Source: Anopheles merus (taxonomy: Eukaryota > Arthropoda > Insecta > Diptera > Culicidae). From it: 64,000 nucleotides of DNA. This document shows, piece after piece, positions 36,901-47,300 of this stretch. The notes under the pieces are model-generated. The model ran no database searches. It was not told where the DNA came from and saw only the letters and a program-made list of their open reading frames with translations. The DNA lies in the NCBI RefSeq assembly GCF_017562075.2, contig NC_054082.1, positions 10,245,050 through 10,309,049 of the forward strand, read 5' to 3'. Position 1 is the stretch's first letter. Each line of letters begins with the position of its first letter. A program made the translations under genes and the position numbers.

Positions 36901-39900
36901 GTGTTTCGTGCTCTATGCATTCGTTGCATTCCGCCGGTAGAACAGTAGCCATAAAAGTGAGGGTATAATAAAGGTACACCAAACGTATCCTTTGGTCCAC
37001 CGTGCCCGCGGCCTAACTCTTCCCCAGGTGGGCTTGGTATATGACGGATGCTAGGCGTTTGCGTTTGGCGAAGCCGAGCGGCAGACTAATGCGCTTTGAA
37101 ATCAATAAAAATAAGCATTTGCATAATTCTTCACAAAATGCGTCCTCGCCGGTTCTGCCGGGTGTTAACGATTGGTGGGGGTGCATTTTGAAGTTGTCTT
37201 GTTGACGAAGCGATGCTTTTGTTGTTGAGGGTTTTAAAAGACTTTATCGCACGTCGCACGTTTTGCAAAGACAAATGTGTTTGAAGATGCGTTGTTTATC
37301 GGCGTATATATGGAGGTGACTTTTGGCAAGTGGAACTCCAAACCGATCACGATACACACTCAAACAGTAGCGTACCCAGCGAGAGCGGTGGGATTGATGG
37401 TAAGAGGCTCAAGTCTCCAAATTATTGAAAGTCGCGTGAGAAGCTGCGTAAAATAGATCATTGCCTTGGGAAGACGGGGAAGTAAGTACGAAGACCACCA
37501 TGGATCATAAAGTTTTTACGAGGCTTTTTGAACATTTTCTGATGGTTTTGTTATAACATTGAACGTTCATTGTGAGCAAGATTGCCACAAGGTTACCTAT
37601 AATTCGTTCGTCCGGCAACTTCTGTGCATTCTTTGTATTATTTATTTGATTTAGATTACGTTGATTCCTTCATAATGATGTTCCATTGAACGTTGTTTGC
37701 CGCGTTTAAACCTTCGATTATTAGAGATGACTTTGATCGTCCTATAACCCATAATCTAGAAGAACGTAAGACATATTTAATTTCGGGGCAAATAAACAAA
37801 ATCTGAAATATACACACCGCTGTTCATGTGAAAAATTTGGAGCCTCTGATTATGTTCGCAATAATTACTCACGTAAAGATAAAGAACGAATCTTCGTTTA
37901 ATGTACTACCAACAGCAAAGAAATCAATACCAGACTATGTTCTCATTTCTTCTATCAGCTTTACCCATCGCTAAGTTGCCTTCCTTTCGTTTGAAGTATG
38001 TCAGTGTAGAATTACTTTCCTTACCTTTGCAACTTCACAGAGTTACGCTCCCGTGTTGCTTCAAGGTGCTTGGTGAAGGTTTAAAAATCTGGCGCAAAAA
38101 AGCGCCTTCAGAGATTAACAACAAACTGTACACAAATTTGACCTCCCTGTCTGTCGTCTGTGTGCTAAGTTCGTAGCGCTTGCCTCGATCCGGCTGCCTG
38201 CCGGTGAAGCTGATTAAGCTACCGGTTTTTAAACTCACCCCCACTCTCTTCCCAAACACCGCCTTAATCCCGGCCGGTCCAGACGACTCCCATCTCGGGG
38301 ACGGATGGACGCACTCGTCTTGTGTCATCGGCAAGACGCGCATCGAAACATATCGGGAAACCCTCAGAAGGGCACCCTCGAAGGGCACAAGTGTTCGGGC
38401 TCCAGATGGTGATCGCGGAACGTTCGAAAAACGGTGGAAAAAGCAAAAAGTTAATTTGAACGAACCCGCCACACTTCCACTTTCCACTGTATACTGTCCG
38501 CTCCCCATCGCTCGCCGCGGGAGGAAGCCGATCGCAACTTGGGTCGGTTCGTTACGCGGCCTATTATTTGCCCCATTCGGTTGCTTCCCTTTGTGTGCAG
38601 GGAGGGGTTTTGCCCTCCCTAATGCAATTGGCCACGGAAGGGTCGGCCAGACGAACGGAGCGGAGAAACACATAAGTTACGTGCGTCTGCCGCATCCCCG
38701 ACTGTGTTTCCCCGTCCCCAAAAGCAGTAGCCCTTTGGGTTGTGAAAATTGTTGGTACGAGGAAAGGGCCCGTCGAAGGCCACAATCCGTACAGTGACCC
38801 TGACAGTGTTGGTTGTGGGCATGGGCGGCATGATCGTGGGCTCGATCGCCGCCTCCTTCCTTCCTGCTTTAATTCTGCCAACCCGCTCTTCACCGTTCAC
38901 CGTGAGGGATTGACTTTACACCAAGGCATTACATGGTATTATCCGATTCGACGAGCCGTAAGATGCGGTTGGTTTGACGTGGAGCGGCATTGGATATGAA
39001 GGCAACTCAGAACTGCCAACACCAGAAGCATATCCAGATGGGGCCAGAGAAAATTGGTAACCGGTGCGCAGTCACGCTACCAGAAGTTTGGCGTTAGGTA
39101 GGAGGTAAATGTCAATGTTTGAACTTTTTGTGTCGTTTCGTTTGAAAAGATCCACACTAAACTCTTCTAAAAATCTGTTAAATTCTTCATCTTCTGCATG
39201 AAAGTACAAATATATCAAAAGCTGTTAAAAATGATGCCAAGATCGTTCCTACTACTTAAGCGCTTTGACGTAACAACCGGGAGAGAACCACATTTTAACC
39301 GTGCAAGTCGATCAACAGGTTTCGAGATAATCCACGTTCGTGAAAATGATTACCCCGGACCGTCTAACGCTCCCTCAGAACGGCTACAAAAAAAAACAAC
39401 ACTAAAGCAAAGCCACGAACACCATCTCGATTATCACAGCCCTCAGGCAATCAACGCCCCAACGATCGCGGCCTCTGTACGTACGTGTATGATTGCGGCC
39501 ACTCTCCGCCGCCCCAAGTGTCTCAAAAATCTGCCCAAACATTTCATCCTCCAGGAGATCATTCCACCTCACTTCATGGTGCCTTTCGTGCTGCCACTGT
39601 GCCACTATCTCGTTCCGGGAGCCACTTTAGAAAGGCTTTTTTCCTTCTCGGAGGGAAAAAATAATTATCTTACCACCTTCTCACCTTTCCCGGGGTCTCG
39701 TTCGGTCACCGCAAGTCTTCAATTTGTTTTTTTTTTTTTGGTGTTTCATTCTGGTTTGTTGGATCCGTTCCGCCCGAGGGCATTTGACGAACTTTGGCGT
39801 GGTTGTTTCTATGCGCTTTTTTTTGTTCTCTCTCGCGATCCTTGTTTTGTTTTCTTTGGCAGCATATTATCTTCGTTTGTGTTGGGTAATTTTCTCGGGT

Positions 39901-40131
39901 CTGGCGTTGCTTGCCCTAAATTTGAAGAGCAAAACTTAGCGTAAGATTATTTTTTTACGATAGTTGTATCGTATCGATTCGATTTTCTCGTCGTCTTTGG
40001 GACGTTACATGTTCTTTTGTTTATGTTCGCCGTCGTATCATACGTCTCTTGCGTGCTGTGGGCTTGATGGGGTGATGATCGTTGCAGTTTTTGTTTTTTT
40101 TTTGCTTCAATCTCTTTTGCTACTTTCTCAA
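30940..40131. other. Intergenic DNA, no conventional gene recognised
   Basis: About 9.2 kb without a supportable coding exon. A TATAAAA box lies at 32864-32870 with no convincing downstream gene, and an alternating GC run lies at 31868-31878. Several open frames overlap one another on both strands at 38035-38797, which argues against coding. Composition shifts between GC-rich and AT-rich blocks, and regulatory elements may be present but cannot be named. Confidence 0.5.
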
Positions 40132-40137
40132 TTTATT
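40132..40137 (-). terminator. Poly(A) signal AATAAA (minus strand) after the small ORF
   Basis: Minus-strand AATAAA 84 bp beyond the stop codon of the 52-residue ORF at 40379-40221. This supports that ORF being the end of a transcription unit. Confidence 0.35.
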
Positions 40138-40220
40138 TGAGCGTTTTTAACGTTCTTGGAGCGAATTTGGCAGCGAGATTATGGATCATCCGGAACGCGG
40201 TTGCTGGCACCGTGGGTAAG

Positions 40221-40379
40221 TTAGTCTTCCGCTGTTCCAACGATCATCCCGACGTTATTGTTTGAAGTTTGCAGCAAAGATCCTACGTAATCATCTTTGG
40301 TAGCTGACCAGTAGCTAACCGCGGCCAGTACCGGTAACGCGGCAACGGAAGCACATGATATTAAAATCGGTGCCCGCAT
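40221..40379 (-). CDS. Putative 52-residue single-pass membrane microprotein
   Basis: I do not recognise this protein. ATG 40379 opens a 52-codon frame with one hydrophobic segment, residues about 4-20 (PILISCASVAALPVLAA). A polar C-terminal part follows with ATKDDYVGS and ends in VGTAED. This layout resembles small mitochondrial or ER membrane proteins, but no family can be named. Support comes from a protein-like composition, a natural stop and a minus-strand poly(A) signal 84 bp later. The frame stays open for 27 codons upstream without an ATG, so the true start could be in an upstream exon. A chance ORF is the main alternative. Confidence 0.35.
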   Translation of the reverse strand: MRAPILISCASVAALPVLAAVSYWSATKDDYVGSLLQTSNNNVGMIVGTAED

Positions 40380-40833
40380 CCAACAAGAAAAGTTGGCGAG
40401 AAATTGCAAATTTGTGGCTTTGTTTTTTTGGATCAAGGTGTGGCCGACAATTACTTGCAAAACTTGTGTAAGAGAAAGGAAAACTAATCAAGCGTCGTCT
40501 AGTTTGATTGGTTCGGTATAATAACGGCGGATGTATCGCATCGAGAGCAAATTTTGGAAACAAATTGAAACAAAAAACATAGTTATTAGATACTACTTGT
40601 ATGACGTTTTTGCTGGCTAAATTAAATATGGATTTTTATTGGACATCTGTAAAGTAGACCCCTGAAATGTCATTAAGGGATTGATTGAAAGTCTATTGCA
40701 AGAAGCTTTGCATATTGTAAAGATAAGATGAAGTTGAATTTCATCTGTTTGGACTTGCCCTTTGCGACTACGGTTGGCTATCCCATTACGAGGAACATAC
40801 AGTTCTTGGTAAGCTTGCAAAAAACCTGGCATC

Positions 40834-40838
40834 GTAAG
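40834..40838 (+). repeat. Target-site duplication GTAAG (left copy)
   Basis: Five-base repeat flanking the LTR element; the right copy is at 44383-44387. A 5-bp duplication is usual for Ty3/Gypsy integrases. Confidence 0.85.
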
Positions 40839-40979
40839 TGTTGCATAGTAACACGCATAACGCAGTAACATTGCAAGACTCGATCAGAGTACACATTGAG
40901 TGAATAAAGACGATTCCATTCTGAACTAAGGAATAAAGCAGTTGTGTTTTTCTCAAGATATATTCCCTGCGACATATCA
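40839..40979 (+). repeat. 5' LTR, 141 bp
   Basis: Begins TGTTGC and ends ATATCA (TG...CA ends). It is identical, as far as I can compare base by base, to the 3' LTR at 44242-44382. It contains AATAAA-type sequences (for example near 40902 and 40931) that could serve as the polyadenylation signal. LTRs this short are typical of the Mag lineage. Confidence 0.95.
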
Positions 40980-41058
40980 TTTTGGCGACGAGGATTATTA
41001 CTGAACCCGGAACCCGAAGCTCACGAGATTCTGAAGCTAACGAGAATTAGCGTCAAGG

Positions 41059-43590
41059 ATGAACAATGAAAACCTTGAAACCGTTATCAACCAAATGGCT
41101 CAACTTCTTCAACAGATGGCTGCTTTTAAAACTAGAAGTCCTGACGAAATCCTTGAATCTTTATCGAAAACCATCGAGGAGTTTCGTTTCGATGAAGAAA
41201 ACAACATCACTTTTGAAAAATGGTATGTACGTTTCAAAGACCTTTTTCAAAACGATGCCAGCAGTTTGAATGACGAGGCGAAAGTGCGACTTTTGCTGAG
41301 GAAGCTGGAAACGTCCGCTCACAGCCGGTATGTGAATTACATTCTTCCGAAGCAACCGCATGAAAATTCGTTTGAAGAAACCGTCAATATTCTCAAAAAA
41401 ATCTTCGGAAAGCAATATTCGGTGTTCCACAAAAGGTACCAGTGCTTGCAGATAGTGAAATCTGCATTAGAAGATATCATCACTTACGGCGGAAGAGTGA
41501 ATAAGGCATGCGAGGATTCTGAGTTCGAGAATTTGAAATTAGACGATTTCAAATGTCTAATTTTCATTTGCGGACTGCAAGCTCCGGAATTCTCGGATAT
41601 CAGAGCAAGACTGCTATCTCGAATAGAAAACGCGACGCCGGAGGCTAAAGTGAACATTCAAACACTAATGGCAGAATTTCAACGGCTTATCAATCTGAAA
41701 GCGGATACAACGATGATCGAAAATCAATCAAGATCGAAGCATTCCGTGCATGCAGTTTCAGAGAAGAAACCGTATCGTTTGCCACAGCCTTCCCGATTCG
41801 ACAATTCAAAAGATCAGCGTCAACCGAAATCAGATTCGAATACTGTTCCTCGTACTCCTTGTTGGCAATGTGGAAAAATGCATTTTGTACGGGATTGCAA
41901 TTTTACAGATCATCTCTGCAAAGTGTGCAAAAATGTAGGCCACAAGGAAGGTTACTGTAAAGCCATGAGATCAAAATCTTCAAACAACAACACATATCAA
42001 AAGAGTGAGAAGAATCAAAATCAAAATCAAAAGAAATCTCAGGGAATTTTCGTTAATCATGTCACGAAAAACACTGCTAAAAGGAAATTTATCTCTATCA
42101 TAATCAATGGCATAACTACATCACTCCAACTGGACACCGCAAGTGACATAACAGTTATTTCTAAAACAACATGGCAACATTTGGGTCAACCGAAACTTTC
42201 TCAAGCATCCATTGAAGCATCGAATGCATCGGGAGAACAACTCAAGCTTATCGGTGAATTCGAATGCGAGGTTATCCTTAATGCGATTACAGAGAAATGT
42301 GTTTGTTTTGTTACATCATCACCAGTCCTAAATGTTATAGGTATAGATTGGATAGATAGGTTTAATCTATGGGCAATTCCCTTCGATGTACTGTGTAAGA
42401 AAGTTTCATCAGCATGTCCAAAGGATCGAATAGTACAGCTTCAATCGAAATATCCAACAGTTTTCGATGATTCGCTTGGACATTGCACAAAAACGAAGGT
42501 GAAACTGTTTCTGAAGCCCAATGTAAAACCAGTTTTCTGTCCAAAACGACCAGTACCATTCAATACTATCGCTCTTGTGGATGCGGAACTATCAAGACTA
42601 CAATCACTAGGCATCATCACACCAATAGACTTTTCGGAGTGGGCTGCTCCAATAGTAGCCATTCGCAAGCCTAATGGTAAAGTTCGAATTTGTGCGGATT
42701 ATTCGACGGGGCTTAACGAAGCTTTAGAGTCAAATCATTATCCTCTACCTACTCCTGAAGAAATTTTTGCACAGTTGAACGGAAGTGTTGTATTCAGCAT
42801 AGTCGATTTGTCCGATGCATACCTACAAGTAGAAGTAGAAGACGAATCTAAACACCTTCTTACGATCAACACACATAGAGGTCTTTTTCAGTTCAACCGT
42901 CTCGCACCGGGAGTCAAATCAGCACCTGGAGCTTTTCAAAGACTAGTTGACGGTATGATTGCTGACATTCCTGGCGTTAGAACATTTCTAGATGATGCTA
43001 TAATTTTCGGTAAAACTTGGGAGGCACACAAGCAATCATTAGACACATTTCTTCAGCGTTTAAAAGAATATGGCTTCCACGTCAAGCTGGAAAAATGTCA
43101 TTTCTATCAAACTGAAATTGTCTATTTGGGGCATGTGGTAGATCGCAACGGCATACGTCCTGACCCAGAGAAGCTGAAAACCATCGCATCTATTCCAGCA
43201 CCAACGAACATTTCCGAATTAAGATCGTTCTTAGGAGCTGTGAATTTCTACGGCCGATTTGTGAGAAACATGCATGAACTCAGACACCCGTTAGATCAAT
43301 TGCTAAAGAAGGATACGAAGTGGAAGTGGAATTCGGATTGTCAGACATCATTCGAAAAATTCAAGAAAGTACTGCAATCTGACTTACTGTTGACACATTA
43401 TGATCCGAATCTTCCTATCATCGTTGCAGCAGATGCGTCTAGCACCGGCGTTGGCGCAGTCATTTTTCATAAATTTCCGAACGGATATTTGAAAGCCATT
43501 CAACATGCTTCAAGAACATTAACGTCTACAGAACAAGGCTACGGACAACCGGAAAAAGAAGCTCTGGCTCGTACCAGAGATTTTAGATAA
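41059..43590 (+). CDS. Retrotransposon Gag-Pol polyprotein, truncated in RNase H
   Basis: 843 residues from ATG 41059. Gag occupies about residues 1-300, with zinc knuckles starting at about residues 268 (CWQCGKMHFVRDC) and 287 (CKVCKNVGHKEGYC). The retropepsin active site at about 359 reads DTAS, where most relatives have DTG or DSG. Reverse transcriptase follows, with the catalytic FLDD at about 643-646. RNase H begins with its first catalytic aspartate at about 792 (AADAS) and reaches the conserved EKEALA, then the frame ends within six residues. That is where the internal deletion joins integrase sequence in another frame. Gag and Pol are in one frame with no frameshift. Confidence 0.93.
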   Translation: MNNENLETVINQMAQLLQQMAAFKTRSPDEILESLSKTIEEFRFDEENNITFEKWYVRFKDLFQNDASSLNDEAKVRLLLRKLETSAHSRYVNYILPKQPHENSFEETVNILKKIFGKQYSVFHKRYQCLQIVKSALEDIITYGGRVNKACEDSEFENLKLDDFKCLIFICGLQAPEFSDIRARLLSRIENATPEAKVNIQTLMAEFQRLINLKADTTMIENQSRSKHSVHAVSEKKPYRLPQPSRFDNSKDQRQPKSDSNTVPRTPCWQCGKMHFVRDCNFTDHLCKVCKNVGHKEGYCKAMRSKSSNNNTYQKSEKNQNQNQKKSQGIFVNHVTKNTAKRKFISIIINGITTSLQLDTASDITVISKTTWQHLGQPKLSQASIEASNASGEQLKLIGEFECEVILNAITEKCVCFVTSSPVLNVIGIDWIDRFNLWAIPFDVLCKKVSSACPKDRIVQLQSKYPTVFDDSLGHCTKTKVKLFLKPNVKPVFCPKRPVPFNTIALVDAELSRLQSLGIITPIDFSEWAAPIVAIRKPNGKVRICADYSTGLNEALESNHYPLPTPEEIFAQLNGSVVFSIVDLSDAYLQVEVEDESKHLLTINTHRGLFQFNRLAPGVKSAPGAFQRLVDGMIADIPGVRTFLDDAIIFGKTWEAHKQSLDTFLQRLKEYGFHVKLEKCHFYQTEIVYLGHVVDRNGIRPDPEKLKTIASIPAPTNISELRSFLGAVNFYGRFVRNMHELRHPLDQLLKKDTKWKWNSDCQTSFEKFKKVLQSDLLLTHYDPNLPIIVAADASSTGVGAVIFHKFPNGYLKAIQHASRTLTSTEQGYGQPEKEALARTRDFR

Positions 43591-44227
43591 AGCTTTGCAG
43601 ACTTTTTTGCAAGTTTATCGAACCACACCTACACCAGATAAGTCTCCAGCTGAATTGATGTTTCAGCGGCCTATTCGAACAGTTCAGTCATTATTACTAC
43701 CTCCAGTTTCATGGTCACGAAATGAAAAGCCAGAAGCTGGTAGAAAATTCTTCGATCCTGGAGAAGCGGTTTATGCCCAAGTCCACCGCAATAATTCCTG
43801 GGAGTGGAAACCGGCATCAATAGTCGAACGAGTCGGTAGAGTGAATTACAACGTGTTTTTGGAAGACAACCAGCGAATTATTCGCTCACATGCAAATCAA
43901 CTGAAGAAGCGTCTACAGGAGGAAACATCGTGTGGAAATAGAAATTGTCACGACACTGGAAATTTGTTAACTATTTTCTTTGACGAATTTGAATTGGGAA
44001 CTCCACAGGCAGTTGAAAACTCAATTGAAATGACTGAACAAGAACATTACTATTCAGCTGATGAAGAGTCCGCTGAAGAAATTGAAGGAGAAAATTGGCA
44101 AACATCATCGTCCACAGTTACTACTCAAGCCACTCCACCAATGCCTGCATCTTCTGCTCAACCCGTGAAAGCGGAAAGACCTCGAAGAATTCGTAGGCCA
44201 CCAGCCAGGTTTGAACCGTATTGGTGA
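43574..44227 (+). pseudogene. Integrase C-terminal remnant of the retrotransposon
   Basis: An open frame that is +1 relative to Gag-Pol. It starts in the middle of an integrase at about LDKALQTFLQVYRTTP, the end of the catalytic domain in Ty3/Gypsy integrases. It continues with KSPAELMFQRPIRT and the GEAVYAQV...NNSWEWKPASIVERVG C-terminal domain, then an acidic tail ending RRPPARFEPYW. There is no proper ATG near its start, and the HHCC zinc-binding part and catalytic acidic residues are absent. It is probably untranslated. Confidence 0.85.
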
Positions 44228-44241
44228 ATTAAGGGGGGAGA

Positions 44242-44382
44242 TGTTGCATAGTAACACGCATAACGCAGTAACATTGCAAGACTCGATCAGAGTACACATT
44301 GAGTGAATAAAGACGATTCCATTCTGAACTAAGGAATAAAGCAGTTGTGTTTTTCTCAAGATATATTCCCTGCGACATATCA
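44242..44382 (+). repeat. 3' LTR, 141 bp
   Basis: Same sequence as the 5' LTR (no mismatch seen). It is preceded by the polypurine tract and followed by GTAAG (44383-44387), the right copy of the target duplication. Confidence 0.95.
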
Positions 44383-44387
44383 GTAAG

Positions 44388-47300
44388 CATGTCAAAACTT
44401 CACAAAGAAGATAAATAACGTTTTGGAAATAACAACCAAACAAACTACTTCACAAACCCATAAATATCCTGAAAGATGGAAATCTATGCTCCGCTCCAAA
44501 AAGGCACAACAAACCAACTATCCTTGTCGCATGTATTTCGTTTATTTTGCCAACGCGCTAGTTGAGGGACCATATTTCGCGCCAAATTTGTATACACACG
44601 CACACACATGCACGAGCACGCGAGCATCTCTGTCCACTGGTCCCGGGCTACATTGTTGTCAATCCTGGGCTGCTGCATGATAATAATCTCGGAAAGGCTT
44701 CTGAAAACGATCGTTCACGAGCGCAGCGACCGGTTGCCCACACGGCGTGCAGCGACAGGATCGCAGCCGAGCCTGCAAACTACGAGCGCGCATCGGCAGC
44801 CCAGACGGGACACCAGCGCCAAAATGCTAATAATATGAACACGCAAAAAATAAGGGAACACACCACGACGAGAACCAAGCAGACAAAATGGGCAAAGCCT
44901 TCACGCCTGACGTCTGACGGACGCTGCAGACGGGCCCCGGGATCTCGTCTCTCGAGCTGGGTGAAGCCTTTTCTTTCTTGGTTTGGCTCTGTATCGTCCA
45001 CCGAGACGAAACGACCCTCGACAGCCCAATGATTAATTGGGTGTTTCGCTAAACAAAGTATCATTAGTTATTTATGCTCCTGCTGCGTCGACACTGTCAA
45101 GTTGTATACACACACACACACGCACGCGCGCGAAACAGGGATTGGGTCGCGCCAGGCACCAGGCAAATGTGTGAAGGCGTGTATCGCGCATCGGGTCGAT
45201 CGTCCGGACGACAAGTCCATCCCTGGGCGTGCGTGTCATCTGTCCAACCTGGCTGGGTGCAACTCTTTTCAGTGGAGATATCTTTCACGCATCCGTTTGT
45301 TTCCCTCCCTTTTGCGTAAGTAGCATCAAAGCCCTGGAGTATATCGGAGGTGGTTACTGTAGGCAGAATCACGTCCCTCAGCAGTTTATGCTTCGAAATG
45401 ATGTGTGGTTATTTATTCCTTTTTTTTTTGTATGGCAAATGTTGTTTCATTATGGCCACACTTCGGGTAACATGAGACACTAGTTGCAATCCCCTAGAGA
45501 CAGTTCCTGCTAAAGTTATTGTAAATTGAGGTCCAAAATCCAGATGGGAAAATTCTAAAAAAAAAAAAGAATCGGCAATATTTGCGTGAATAAAATGGTT
45601 GGAGAGTATTTTTTTAGTTCTTTCATGCGTTACACAAGCATTTTTATTATTTTTAAGAAAAAAAGTCCTTTAAAAGTTAATGTGGAATGTAAACCTTCGG
45701 ATTTTTTTTTCTGTTTTCGTTCCACCCATTGACGATCGCAGTTCCGTCAACATTCCAATGGCAACGGATACCAAATATCAGCGGCAAGATCAAGAAGTAC
45801 CAGTCATACGTCACATAGCTCGAAAATATTAAGACTCGTCTTTTGCGTGTGATTAACTTGGCACAGATGATTTCGACACTGGCGTTCCGCTCGGGCTGCT
45901 CCGAATGCTACCGATGCGTATCAGTAGCACGAACATACTTTTTAACTTCAATCATATGATCACCTACCAGCTCCGAAGGCTCTCTGCTTGCCGGTGCGTG
46001 TAATAGCTGCCCTTTTCGAATGGCGAGAATTCCACCCACCCTGAGGATGGTTGAGGGATTGTTTTAATTCACCTTGGTTTTTTTCTGCCTAATAAATATG
46101 CTACAGGAAATTGATCACTCTCGGTTCCGTGTCGAGTTGGCATGAAACGTAACATAAATCTTGTGGAAAAATACGAATAATGTAACTATTAATGTATGGC
46201 GCAGATCGACTAACGTGAGCAGGGATATGGTTTGGAGGGTGTGTTTCGATTGCAAACTTTATACGTGTGCCCTAAACGAGCCGTATAATTGGTAATGTGT
46301 GTGCGTGTAGCCTTCCATGTTACACAATTTGTCATGGGAATGGTATCAAGATCGATGATAAAAAGGTACATATTTATGAACAAAGCAACGCCGATGAGTG
46401 TTCAGCTGTTCGAAATTTACTTAGCGCTACCCCAACGTACCAACTTCAATACTTTTCACATTTTGCATGCTCGTCCAAACAACCATACAAGGGATTCTTT
46501 CCATACCAAAACGAAACAAGCAGTATGATCCTCTCGGGTACGCTACACTCTGGCTGTTCCTCTGTCGAACGTAACCGAGCCTATGATGGGTGGACAGTTG
46601 ATCTCGTCCTCTGCTAGCTTTGCCAAAAATCCAGAAGCATAGCCCACGCCGATCTCCGCCATCCCACCTATGGATGCGTATCATCGTACAACACGAAAAC
46701 CTGGAGAAGACGGAAAGAGAAACAAAAACCTCTTCGCGTTTAGGCCGATTTACTCTTGCCAAGTAACACTGTACGATTGTTTCGTACGCTACTCCACGAC
46801 CGTACATCCGAGAGCCCTTGTAAGAATCTTCCCTTCACTAATACAAAAACAAAAAGTCGCCTCATCACACCCACCTTCCCTCATCGGTTGATCCGGTTCG
46901 ACGAAGGATCCAACGAAGGTGAAGTGAAATTTAAATATTAATCTAATCATTCAAACTGTCAAGAGTTTCATACATTAAGGAAACACGTTCGAATTGGGAT
47001 GGCCCAGGGCTGGAGGAACGGCAGCAAATCGCTGTCCGTAACAGGAAAGAGGTCATACAAACGGCAATAGCCCAATCCTTGCCACAGGACTGGGCAGGGA
47101 TACGTGAGCACCATTGTGGTACGAGCTCCATTCCGTCGTATAAATAAAAGCAACATAAGCTTCTTTTAAAAAGAAAAGAAAAAAAAAGACAATCCTCCAG
47201 CAAGCCTGAAATCAGCATCTCTGACGCAGGGGGAATGCGAGGTGACAACCGTAAAGGTGGCAGGTAAAATGAAACCCCCAAACTGTGCCCCACGCGCATG

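Larger units (their letters stand above)
40839..44382 (+). mobile_element. Ty3/Gypsy (Mag-like) LTR retrotransposon, internally deleted
   Basis: A 3544-bp element with identical 141-bp LTRs and GTAAG target duplications. A TTTGGCGACGAGGATT leader follows the 5' LTR (primer-binding region), and a purine tract AAGGGGGGAGA (44231-44241) abuts the 3' LTR. The body encodes gag with two zinc knuckles, an aspartic protease, reverse transcriptase and the first part of RNase H, then jumps to the C-terminal part of an integrase. The rest of RNase H and the integrase zinc-binding and catalytic core are missing, so this copy cannot be autonomous. Short LTRs, the paired CX2CX3HX4C and CX2CX4HX4C knuckles and the RPPARFEPYW-type C-terminus suggest the Mag clade (inference). 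Confidence 0.92.

Noticed and set aside
38035..38797. Overlapping open frames over 200 codons on both strands
   Set aside because: Both strands are open at once, no domain or hydrophobic pattern is recognisable, and there are no splice or poly(A) signals. Composition-driven chance is likely.
40617..40980. Minus-strand frames around the 5' LTR
   Set aside because: The same peptide appears again at 44105-44443 because the LTR is repeated. It is LTR sequence read antisense, not a gene.
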